Shown: piece by piece, positions 27,001 through 33,300 of the stretch
Layout: every line of letters begins with the position of its first letter
Position numbering within the stretch: the first letter of the stretch is position 1
Assembly (NCBI GenBank): GCA_030142905.1
Contig: JASJOG010000011.1
Coordinates: forward strand, 1,302,001-1,366,000
Direction of reading: 5' to 3'
DNA: 64,000 nt
DNA from: Heliopora coerulea
Lineage: Eukaryota; Cnidaria; Anthozoa; Scleralcyonacea; Helioporidae
Program-made: the position numbers and the translations under genes
The notes under the pieces: generated by a model
Told to the model about the DNA's origin: nothing
What the model saw: only the letters and a program-made list of their open reading frames with translations
Databases searched by the model: none

Positions 27001-29636
27001 TTTAGTTGTTTAAATGTCATCAATCGAACAACAGCTGCTTATAAGAAGTTCAGGGGGTTAAAAACAACTTCCATAGTTCATTACAACGTTAATTATATGT
27101 TGTGTTCTTGCAATGTTAAGATTTCAGCCACTTTGTTCAATTCCGTCAACCCGCTAAGTTGCTTAAACTCCCTATATTCCGACGACCACTAAGAAAACAC
27201 AAATGGGGGTTTGGGAAAGCCGGGAGGACAACCATAACAAACATTTAGTTATCTCCAACGATACAGCAAAGTCTGGATGGATTAGCCGTTAATCCGGGAT
27301 AACCGCTAAACGGCTTTTGAACAACCAGACTGGTGTTAATTGCTGGCGATCATACAAAAAGACAAACAAGAATTTTGGAAAAATAGGCCGACGGAGTTAA
27401 CAAGGATTGTTGCATTCGAGCTAAATTGCACATCGTTACAACGAATTCTAGATGGATTTTCTATTCTTTTTAGAGCTTATTAAGTAGTTCTAACCATTGA
27501 GTTGACGTTATTTGTTCTGCAACGGGACACTCTTTCCGTTCAAAGTGTAGAACTCGTCGTGAAAACGTAGAAATGGTCTTGCTGACATCTTGTGTACGAT
27601 AAGGACGTTGTCTAGGAACACGTAGAGACTAAAGTCATTTATATCATTTTGTCTTCAGAAAAACTTTTGATTTAAAAATACGTGGTCGTTATAGTTGGCG
27701 GTTGAAGTCGTATTTTCCCAGGCTGTCTAAGTTTGACGGCGGCGACGACGTCTCTTAAGAATGGAACAGTTTATTTAAAAACAAACAAAGTATTAGTTTT
27801 AGTATTAGTTTAGTAAAAGTATTAGTTTTAGAGCACCAAACAGTAATCTTAAACGTTGTCGTCCTAGTTAATATGACGTGACCGAAAGTATTTGGTGCTC
27901 TGTAAGGAGCCGTTTATATGGACTCGGGTAAAAGGGATACCCTCCCCTTCTCACTACCCTGGCCGAGGTACAATCCCGACAACATTATTTGAGCTCTTCT
28001 GCAAGTGTTTACATGCAGAGGTTTACGCTTGCCTCGGTTAGCTGGGTTACCCTTGTAGTAGGGTCACCCTCTTTGCGAGACAGGATAACCCTTCAGGTCG
28101 AGACAAGTTTGAATCATGTGAACGACTTGACGCGGCCACCCGAGTTATGCTCGAAGTCAAGCATACGCAATTAGTTTAGGCCCAGTTCAAACGTCGAACT
28201 TTCCATGTGCCGAATCTAAGGTTAATGAGCAAGATCCTTTGTCCAAGCTGATTTGCAGTTCGACCCATGAAAAGTTCGACTTATGAACTGGGCCTTAGTG
28301 TCACGAATGGATTTTGCTTTGTGGCTGCCTGTCCAGCCAGAACATTTTGTTGAGTTTGCCTCTGCGTGGTTATGACTACTGTTGTTTTAATCAATGATGT
28401 GATTGTGGTAGCTTGGTAATTATATTCTTAATATGCACGCTCTTAAGCTGTTCTCTCAGAAAAACTTTCTAAGTCCCTGACGGGAATCGAACCCGTAACC
28501 TTCTGATCACCGGTGAGATGCTCTAACCATTGAGCTACAAAGACTCAGATGGTGAGCGAAGGTTAAATTTGTGTACTGGTTCGTATAGATGGTAGACATA
28601 TGTACTGCCAGTCTGCAAGTCTCGATATGTCGTCTATTATTTTTGTGTTAATCAATGATGGGATTGTGGTAGACTTGTTAATCAATGATGTGATTGTGGT
28701 AGACTTGCAGACTGGTGGCAGTACATATGTCTACCATCTATACGAACCAGTACACAAATTTAACCTTCGCTCACCATCTGAGTCTTTGTAGCTCAATGGT
28801 TAGAGCATCTTACCGGCGATCAGAAGGTTACGGGTTCGATTCCCGTCAAGGACTCGGAAAGTTTTTCTGAGAGAACAGCTTGAGAGCGTGCATATTAAGA
28901 CTACTGTTTTAGTCATTGACGAAATAACGACCATAACAATCGAGATTATAGATAACATGTTTGAGGAAGTTGATCGTCCAGGTTAGTGTAGTCTTGAGAA
29001 AGACTGTTGGTTGAAGTGACTGACGTTTCGACAGCCTTTTGACTCTGAAGATGACCGCCGCTAAGGCTGTCGAAACGTCAGTCACTTCAACCAACAGTCT
29101 TTCTCAAGACTACACTAACCTGGACGATCAACTTCCTCAAACATGTCACGATTCTCCCAGGTTCAAACCATTTACTTTATTATAGATAACATTGTCACGG
29201 ATTTGAGCATGTGATTTGCCATCTTTGCATAACGAAAGTCTCGAAAGCTGCTTCATTCTAATCAGTCCAACTTGTTTGTATTCTGAACACCAAAGCTTGT
29301 CATTACGGAAAACAAATTTTCCCGACATTTTAATGTTTTTAGGAGCTTTGAAAAGAATTTCTTATAGCGTATTCACGATAAGCAGGGCTAACCCGTACCT
29401 CCAATGCGGTAAAGAACAATTTCACTTCCACCAATCTTCACTGTAGCAAAGTAATCATTGAGCAACAGGAATTGACTGGGGGTGTCGCCGAAATGTTGTC
29501 CTTCATATTAATCCTAGCACAAGCAGGAAGTGACGGCAAGTCAAACTGACGGAGACATTGTTTTCTTTGTAGGTACTTAATTGGAAGAAGACTTGTCAAC
29601 TACGATCATCATTCAAACGCTCCCTCAACCAGTTAA
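1177..29636 (+). CDS. MARCHF6: MARCHF6/TEB4 (Doa10-type) ER membrane E3 ubiquitin ligase, 3' half, spliced
   Basis: Multi-spanning ER membrane RING-CH ubiquitin ligase of the ER-associated degradation pathway. Exons that join in frame with GT/AG borders: 1177-1256, 1630-1698, 3594-3644, 7796-7896, 8031-8168, 8738-8792, 9333-9509, 9895-9964, 11169-11350, 12311-12445, 12965-13054, 13614-13746, 15145-15280, 29573-29636; together 492 residues and a stop. Diagnostic stretches match vertebrate MARCHF6 as I know it: [53 protein letters not shown] (TEB4-Doa10 domain), [35 protein letters not shown]. Many segments are long and hydrophobic, consistent with transmembrane helices. The first exon begins with two bases of a split Gly codon, so the gene is truncated by the window edge and its RING-CH domain is not here. 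The exon at 9333-9509 encodes a hydrophilic Pro/Gln-rich loop less conserved than the rest. The introns hold large simple repeats and transposons. Identity is secure; exon borders are read by eye. Confidence 0.95.
1343..1600. mobile_element. Foldback element, family B, copy 1
   Basis: Arms of about 100 bp (1343 onward and ending 1566) with few mismatches around a short centre. Each arm carries a CTGAAGATGACCGCC...AAACGTC-type core. The right side has a unilateral tail, CGATTCTCCCGGGTTCAAAC, then CATTTACTTTA. Possible short target duplication TCATATT at 1335-1341 and 1605-1611, though this does not abut the tail exactly. Same family as 28959-29179. Confidence 0.65.
1961..2061. repeat. Inverted repeat with TTTGGATATCTGATGAAAC arms
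   Basis: Left arm TTTCATCAGATATCCAAACA and its reverse complement on the right surround a diverged centre. A further partial copy of the arm (TTTGGATATCTGAT) occurs near 1857. It lies directly upstream of the tRNA-derived SINE at 2140-2330. Confidence 0.5.
2140..2330 (+). mobile_element. tRNA-derived SINE
   Basis: The tRNA-like head at 2184-2254 has a near-perfect acceptor stem (GACTCG with CGAGTC), a D-arm AGCTCAACAGGTAGAGC and a B box GAGTTCAAATCCCGC. It is followed by a shared body (TTTTTTAGTTGACTTTGGCA, then GTGTCAGATAGTCATGAAAA). The same head and body occur inverted at 22178-22338 and in part at 22339-22460, which supports a dispersed SINE rather than a functional tRNA gene. Confidence 0.7.
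3408..3505. repeat. Tandem duplication, ~51-bp unit, two copies
   Basis: TAACACGTATCTTTTTAGTT followed by GATTTTAATGTCCC(C/A)TGCACT(A/G)CTGTTT occurs twice back to back within the intron before the exon at 3594. Confidence 0.7.
3897..4161. mobile_element. Foldback element, family A, copy 1
   Basis: Arms of about 87 bp (about 3927-4013 and 4074-4160) beginning ATAAGAAGAAGACAA and containing CCAAGATATGAGTTAAT and AAACGTTTCAGGTTATA. The centre carries CTGACGATGACTTTG in antisense. The one-sided head AAAACC...AAGTATAA matches the head of the element at 6800-7030, although the two families of arms have diverged. Confidence 0.65.
4600..5890. repeat. Two related copies of a dispersed repeat (4600-4830 and 5690-5880)
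   Basis: Both copies share AAGCTTATTACG(C/T)GATAAGATTA(C/T)AGAACAT, then GGTTGTTTAC(T/A), and later GGGAAAAA(T/A)GTG(G)AAAAATGACTC. The copies are well diverged. The intervening sequence also contains a 50-bp tandem pair near 5580-5660 (GGTGTA(TA)ATTTAAAATCTTAT). No gene was recognised here. Confidence 0.4.
5932..6528. mobile_element. hAT-like MITE (597 bp) with CAGTGGCGGATC termini
   Basis: The left end CAGTGGCGGATCTAGGG and the right end ...TCTGGATCCGCTACTG are inverted repeats (about 14 of 16 match). No clean 8-bp target duplication remains, so the copy is probably old. It has no transposase coding and contains AT microsatellites at 6290-6340. Confidence 0.55.
6800..7030. mobile_element. 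Foldback element, family A, copy 2, with 12-bp target duplication
   Basis: A palindrome occupies 6834-7030 with arms of about 92 bp that differ at about one position. It is preceded by a one-sided head of 34 bp. The whole unit is flanked by the direct repeat AAATTAGATCTT at 6788-6799 and 7031-7042. A 12-bp target duplication fits target-primed retrotransposition better than a cut-and-paste transposase. Confidence 0.75.
7570..7785. repeat. TCCAC / TCTGC / TCTAC pentanucleotide microsatellite
   Basis: Runs of TCCAC, CTCTG and CTCCG pentamers lie immediately upstream of the MARCHF6 exon at 7796. The final TCTAC run merges into the polypyrimidine tract of the acceptor. Confidence 0.9.
8936..9235. 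repeat. CACCCTCATTCACACCTTTA-type minisatellite
   Basis: Degenerate tandem units of about 18-24 bp. The long open frames on both strands here are by-products of the repeat. It sits in the intron before the MARCHF6 exon at 9333. Confidence 0.85.
10830..11137. mobile_element. MITE (308 bp), TTA target duplication, PIF/Harbinger-like
   Basis: Termini AGGGCTGTTTACACGTG and CACGTGTGAACAGCCCT are inverted repeats with one mismatch, flanked by TTA at 10827-10829 and 11138-11140. Internally a segment of about 60 bp (GTTAAACAC(A/G)TACTCCAAGA...) is duplicated at 10974-11033 and 11077-11137, with TTAACCCTAACCCT at the junction. It ends 31 bp before the MARCHF6 exon at 11169. Confidence 0.7.
11440..11855. 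repeat. CATC / CGTC tetranucleotide microsatellite
   Basis: Long array of CATC with CGTC and TTCG variants, pure CATCCATC near 11660-11740. Open frames on both strands encode only Ile-His-Pro-Ser or Met-Asp-Gly-Trp repeats and are not genes. Confidence 0.95.
12478..12612. repeat. ATTT tetranucleotide microsatellite
   Basis: TTTATTTA units in the intron immediately after the MARCHF6 exon ending 12445. Confidence 0.95.
13413..13550. mobile_element. MITE-like element (138 bp) with CTGAATACAACTACCAGAA termini
   Basis: The left end CTGAATACAACTACCAGAA and the right end TTCTGGTAGTTGTATTCAG are perfect 19-bp inverted repeats. The flanks give no clear target duplication. The element ends 63 bp before the MARCHF6 exon at 13614. 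Confidence 0.6.
13750..14310. repeat. CACTCTCACTCT-type degenerate minisatellite
   Basis: C/T-rich array with recurring CACTCT, TAACTCTCAC and ACTTTCACGTTCTAAC phrases, starting directly after the donor at 13747. Confidence 0.85.
14535..15062 (+). repeat. GAGAGG polypurine tract (~530 bp)
   Basis: Almost pure purine on the + (transcribed-sense) strand: GAGAGAGG, GGGAGAGA and GAGAAAGA variants, ending in pure GA. Open frames over 200 codons on both strands are artefacts. It ends 83 bp before the MARCHF6 exon at 15145. Confidence 0.95.
16010..16490. repeat. Region bracketed by TAATCGATTA motifs
   Basis: TAATCGATTAAT motifs cluster at about 16022-16070 and again at about 16451-16482, directly before the telomeric repeat. 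They may be the degraded ends of one transposon, but no target duplication was found. A terminus like GACCTTATTCATAAA (see 23374) lies just upstream at about 15979. Confidence 0.35.
16487..16531 (+). repeat. Interstitial telomeric repeat (GTTAGG)n
   Basis: About seven uninterrupted TTAGGG units in the middle of an intron. TTAGGG is the common metazoan telomere unit, including cnidarians. Confidence 0.95.
16647..16687. repeat. Short palindrome CGCTACTCGCTATC
   Basis: CGCTACTCGCTATC and its reverse complement GATAGCGAGTAGCG are separated by about a dozen bases. Followed by AGCCAATCAGAATGCAGCAT, which reads like part of a dispersed repeat or promoter-like CCAAT sequence. Confidence 0.6.
19674..19883. 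mobile_element. TTAA-flanked piggyBac-like MITE (19789-19879) beside a decayed relative
   Basis: CCCTTTACCTGACA and TGCCAGTTAAAGGG are imperfect inverted termini, flanked by TTAA at 19785-19788 and 19880-19883. A related diverged copy runs from about 19674 to 19773 (GGAGGTCTTTT versus GGAGGTCTCC). A matching single end, GTAAAGGGTTAAAA, occurs near 8430. Confidence 0.5.
21028..21240. mobile_element. Foldback element, family C, copy 1
   Basis: The palindrome at 21033-21201 has arms beginning AATCGAAGTGAAATAATCAG and carrying TCTAACGTTTCGA near the centre; the antisense core reads CTGACGAAGGGCC...TCGAAACGTT. A one-sided tail (CCACACTGCCTACGCAGCAC and CATTTTTATTTCATGG) follows. Direct repeat TACTTGTC at 21020-21027 and 21241-21248 is the probable target duplication. 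Confidence 0.7.
22178..22460. mobile_element. Inverted pair of tRNA-derived SINE copies
   Basis: A minus-strand copy (tRNA-like head 22220-22290) is followed by a partial plus-strand copy (head fragment from about 22340, GAGTTCAAATCCCGCTCGAG, body to about 22460). Same family as 2140-2330. The minus head has a degraded B box (AATTCAAATC). Confidence 0.65.
23165..23262. repeat. CACTTG / CACATG hexanucleotide repeat
   Basis: Tandem CACTTG units with CACATG at the end. Open frames encode Thr-Cys or Ala-Ser repeats and are not genes. Confidence 0.9.
23374..23552. mobile_element. MITE-like element (~179 bp) with GACCTTATTCATAAATGG termini
   Basis: GACCTTATTCATAAATGGTG and its near-complement CGCCATTTATCAATAAGGTC form terminal inverted repeats that extend into AATAAGG/AAAAGAATAT on both sides. 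No clear target duplication. Confidence 0.6.
24125..24238. repeat. Short foldback, 42-bp arms and 30-bp loop
   Basis: Left arm TTTTAAAGTGGATGAAATCG... (24125-24166) pairs with the right arm (24197-24238) at nearly every position. It could be a MITE or a transcribed hairpin. Confidence 0.65.
24371..24790. repeat. Large inverted repeat, ~196-bp arms, 28-bp spacer
   Basis: Arms 24371-24566 and 24595-24790 start CTTTTGCTG / end CAGCAAAAG and meet at ATTTCA...TGAAAT. By eye, roughly one position in ten differs. No ORF. Its arms show none of the AAACGT cores of families A-C. Confidence 0.75.
26003..26048 (-). repeat. Solitary CTGAAGAAGG...CCGAAACAT core
   Basis: Read on the minus strand: CCTGAAGAAGGTAG...ACCGAAACATCGGGC. 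This is the same type of core seen in the centre of the foldback elements, but here it is single and not in a palindrome. Confidence 0.4.
27833..27901. repeat. Short inverted repeat AGAGCACCAAA...TTTGGTGCTCT
   Basis: Perfect 11-bp arms about 47 bp apart, next to a short run of GTATTAGTTTTA repeats (about 27790-27832). Possibly a small MITE. Confidence 0.45.
28179..28294. mobile_element. PIF/Harbinger-like MITE, 116 bp, TTA target duplication
   Basis: Terminal repeats GGCCCAGTTCA(A/T)A(C/A)GTCGAACTTT are inverted over about 28 bp. They are flanked by TTA at 28176-28178 and 28295-28297. No coding capacity. Confidence 0.75.
28472..28544 (-). pseudogene. tRNA-like sequence, left arm (anticodon position GGT)
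   Basis: On the minus strand it folds with a 7-bp acceptor stem (GTCTTTG with CAGGGAC), D-arm GCTCAATGGTTAGAGC, and T-arm ACGGGTTCGATTCCCGT. The anticodon loop is CCGGTGA: position 33 is C instead of the near-universal U, and the anticodon stem has a C-C mismatch. A tRNA-derived repeat is more likely than a working tRNA gene. Confidence 0.6.
28782..28854 (+). pseudogene. tRNA-like sequence, right arm (anticodon position GGC)
   Basis: Seven-bp acceptor stem GTCTTTG with CAAGGAC (one G-T pair), D-arm GCTCAATGGTTAGAGC, T-arm ACGGGTTCGATTCCCGT. The anticodon loop CCGGCGA again lacks U33. It differs from the left-arm copy in the loop (GGC versus GGT), so the two arms have diverged slightly. Confidence 0.6.
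28959..29179. mobile_element. Foldback element, family B, copy 2, perfect arms and 13-bp target duplication
   Basis: Arms 28955-29038 and 29063-29146 are identical over 84 bp by eye; the outermost bases overlap the target duplication. The 24-bp centre contributes CTGAAGATGACCGCCGCT, which runs into AAGGCTGTCGAAACGTC. A one-sided tail (CGATTCTCCCAGGTTCAAAC, CATTTACTTTA) ends at 29179. Flanked by TTATAGATAACAT at 28946-28958 and 29180-29192. Confidence 0.8.
29573..29636 (+). CDS. MARCHF6: Terminal coding exon of MARCHF6: the C-terminal element
   Basis: The donor after 15280 leaves two bases (AA) and this exon supplies the third (G), giving NDK followed by [11 protein letters not shown] and a short polar tail, then TAA at 29634-29636. 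The G-x-R-L-V-N-Y pattern matches the conserved C-terminal element described for Doa10 and MARCH6, where the Gly and Asn are needed for degradation of selected substrates. The acceptor is a pyrimidine-rich stretch ending TTTGTAG. The exon lies 14.3 kb from the previous one, so it is easily missed by gene finders. Confidence 0.9.
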
Positions 29637-30350
29637 ACCTTCTGCTCTGTTAAACGCTACTTTACAGTGCGATCACCAATGCTGCTGGAACAGCCAACTT
29701 CACTATATCTCGCTACACTTATGCACCCAAATAGTACTGCCTTCCGGAGTCCACAAAATTGGTCATTCCCAACTGCGCAAAAATTACATTCCCTCCTCTG
29801 CAACTCACCTAACTTTTATATCGCCAGTCGAACTGGTTAAGCTAGCTTCATCGGATAAAATTCCGATGTAGAAGGGTGAATGAAAGATTGTCCATGCAGA
29901 GAAGTATTCCATCAATGGATCGTCTTTCATTTCAACCCGCTGCAGAGATACTGATGAATTTGAACAGAAGTGCAGTTTTGATTTTTAAGCAACTACCTCG
30001 GGTATATTATTTGACCTTCGAACTCCGTTTCTTAGCAATGTTTACATGTACATAGAGAGAGAAGCTGTCCGAAACGTTCGTGTGTAGTTCTTTGTTTTTG
30101 TTTTTTGGTGTTTATTTTTTCCCCTTCCCCCTCCCTTTTTTTTTCCGACCGAGGAATAATGCTTCAATGCCAACAGTTCAGTCTCTTGTTGATAAGAACG
30201 GTCGTTAATTGTCAGCTTGTAATAAATCTTTGTAAAGCAAAGCTTAAAGAAATAAGAAATAAGACATATCGTGAAATACTTGTGCTGGCAATTTCATTAC
30301 CCTGGTGGGCTTTCAGTGGACATATTGGGATACAAATAAAGTCATCATAT
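29637..30350 (+). other. Probable 3' UTR of MARCHF6
   Basis: Sequence directly after the TAA stop. It shows no coding homology and runs to a canonical AATAAA at 30335-30340, followed by an AT-rich stretch. A weaker AATAAA occurs near 30221. The true cleavage site cannot be seen without transcripts. Confidence 0.5.
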
Positions 30351-33300
30351 TATCATATTATTACTAATATTATTATTATTAATATTATTATTAATATTAT
30401 TATCATATGGTACTAAAGATCCTCTTCAATGCCGCAATTTTTCATAACTTGTTCCGGACAAAAAAAAAAGGAATTCTGGCAAGTTGCAAGAAAAATTACA
30501 AAGTTTAACAACTCATATGCTACTCGTTTATCGGAACCGTTAGCTATACGAAAAGTAGAGGAGCTAGAAATTTCTACTTTCCGCTGCAAAAAATTTTGAA
30601 AAGTTGCATGACAACTGTTGCAAGTAAAATCCTTTCGTTGAACTGTAACATTGTTTTTTAGATCGTGTAATTGGGCGTAAGCTTGCACTGCGTGAAGGGA
30701 CTGGAAATTTGAAAATGGTGTATAAATTTGAGCGCCACATTTTAGGAGCACACATATGCCAATATGCGTACGAGGTATCCTTTTTATGCCCTTCGTTTCA
30801 ATCCAAAGCTGAACCAATATCGATAAGTAGATGAACATACGGTTTACGAGATCTCGATAGCGCTTTTTACTGATAACAAACTACTGAATTTAGCATATTA
30901 CATTTGAATATTATGTTAAATATTAAAATATGATGTTGAAACCTGAGCAGCCGATCGACCTGTTCGTAAATTTCTAGTGCAACACAGTTTACTGTGAGGG
31001 GACATGATACTATGACCCCCCACTCTAAAGACGCCAGTGGAGATGTGAATGTAGAGAAATGGAAATATAATACCCTGGTTGAGAATTACCATGTCAAGCG
31101 AGCTCAAACGGAAGGCAGAAAATTAGGGAACAATATTCTAAGGAAACTGTCTGGAAAGTTCAGGGTTCTTTTTACTTTGGCTTTAATTATTCGAGCAATT
31201 CCTGTCTTGTAATCTCGTTCCTTGTCATTTCGGATTCTGGGCTATTCAAGTGTGTCTTTGAGATCAGTAAATGAAATTCCTTGAAGGTTTGTACATTGGT
31301 ACAGGTTATGAGCCTAAACAGATCAAAATGGTGATGCCATAGTGACGTTTTAGTTGCCATGTTCCTGTTGTATTGTAGACAAAGTACATTTATTTTCTAG
31401 CAGTTCACAGTGTCTTGTTCTTGACAAGTTGAGCATTTTCATCCAAATTTTATGTACTAAATCTAAAAATGAACGCCTTATTATTGTATTGAAAGAAATG
31501 AGTGAATGTGCTGTACGGAGAAGTAGTCAGTAAACTGAAAAAGCTGCCATGCTACTGGTATTTTTGCTCTGGTGGCGTATAGCGCCATAAATGTTTGCAC
31601 ATTCTCATATGCTGAGTTCTGAGTGATTTCAGGTAATAATTTCAAAGATTTACATGATTTCCAGTATGTCAGTATGTTATTGCAAAAGATGTGCCGCCTT
31701 AGACGATCTCATATAACAAAACAAAGCTAAATATCTCAAGAAGGAAGTGAGATGTGAAAGTGGGGCAAAGTTATCTCCAAAAGTTGTTTCAGATAATAAA
31801 AATTAATTTACGAGTTGTGGATCATTTGAGTAAAGTTAATTTACAGTGCATTATATGTCTCGGACGTCTTCAGTCACGTGCATCTGCTGACGACGCTCGA
31901 CCACTTCGCATGAATAATTACGAAGTAAAACTAGTAATATAGGATCGCCTATCATAAGCAAAGCGAATATCCCAGAAAGTGAAGACCCACTCTTGTTTCA
32001 GACATTCCATTTTGCCGTTCGCAGTTTGTCTCTACGTCCCCAATTACTCACTCTGTTACTACGTGTTATAGACAACTTGCACTCACGCAAAACGGTCCAG
32101 CTGGAGGACAACCTCAAAGTCCTGACACTCAACAGATTGGATAATTCATGTAATTCTTTTGTTTTTAAGTATTTTTCCTCGAACAGGGGAATAAATGCAA
32201 GTGGTCTGTGCACTGGTTCTGTCCCAGGCCATACAAGATTTGTCATTTTATACAATATGAACTAGTTTTAAAAGCAGAAATGCGATTCATTGAGCGCGGA
32301 CGAGACACGATTGTTTCTGACAGCTTAAAACAAGTTTTGGTACAATTTAATAGATTAAACAGTCGCGAGTCATCTCGCTTGCATCTAAGGGTTAATTACG
32401 TGGAGAATTTCCTTCCGGGCTGAAATTTCAACAGGAATTCTTTGTGAAAATCCTCTTGACACAACATGACGGAACTTTCAACCTGGACTGAGCAGTTGTA
32501 TTACAGCCCAGTTAGCCGGTCTGAAATTTTCTCAAACCTTGGCCACTAAACCTGTGTCAAAGCACGGGTCAAAGCCACGTGTTACTAAACACTTGGTTTA
32601 CATCTGCCATATTACGTCATTTGCTCATGGACTACAATGCAGTGCGTCTCCTGCCCTTAGTCAAAAAATTCACTGTCCATTTGCCGTTGGTAAGATAGCT
32701 ATCTCATCATTAATATTATAAGTTGCACTCAGTGCAAATATTTAGTTTTCTTTTCAACCGAGCAGCCTCAGATTATCTCTTGTAGTAATGTCGTATTTCC
32801 AGTGCTTTCCCCGCAGTTGATCAAAACGTTTACCGTCGATTAGCTGGAGTTAAGATAGCTGTTTCATCACTAATATTTTAGGTCCTGCTCATGGTTTGTA
32901 TATCATTCACTCTTCTTCCCAGTCGGGCTCCCTCGGTTAGTATCTCTTGGTGTAAATGATGTAGAACCTACATTACGTTTCCTGCATGCACTTGCCCAAA
33001 AAGTTTAAAACCGATTAGTTGTAGTTAAGATAGCTATTTTATTATTAATAGTCTAAGTTGCATGGTGTTCATGTAATTTAAACTTCTCTTCATTCGGGCT
33101 CGCTGTACTGTCTTGCAGAGCTCATGTGTTAAAGGGTTTGTATGAGCCGAAAGGACCACGAAAGTGCACATGGGCCTTGTTTAGTTACGATAATTCTCAC
33201 GACCACAAATACTTAATCAAGGTTAACTGTATGAAGGTTGTTAAGTTGGACCCAGAGATAGTTTTGCTTATGGTGAAGTAAGGCTATTAGGTTGTACATT

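Larger units (their letters stand above)
28427..28899. repeat. Foldback with a tRNA-like gene in each arm
   Basis: Arms 28427-28621 and 28702-28899 are inverted copies. The spacer holds copies of GTTAATCAATGATG(G/T)GATTGTGG, and another copy sits just left of the left arm near 28388. Each arm contains a cloverleaf-capable tRNA-like sequence, listed separately. Confidence 0.75.
15281..29572 (+). other. 14.3-kb last intron of MARCHF6
   Basis: Bounded by GTAAGT at 15281 and TTTGTAG ending 29572, with matching phase. It contains no second gene I can recognise. It does hold an interstitial telomeric repeat, SINEs, several MITEs, three foldback elements and a large inverted repeat, each listed separately. 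Stretches between these show no recognisable structure. Confidence 0.8.
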
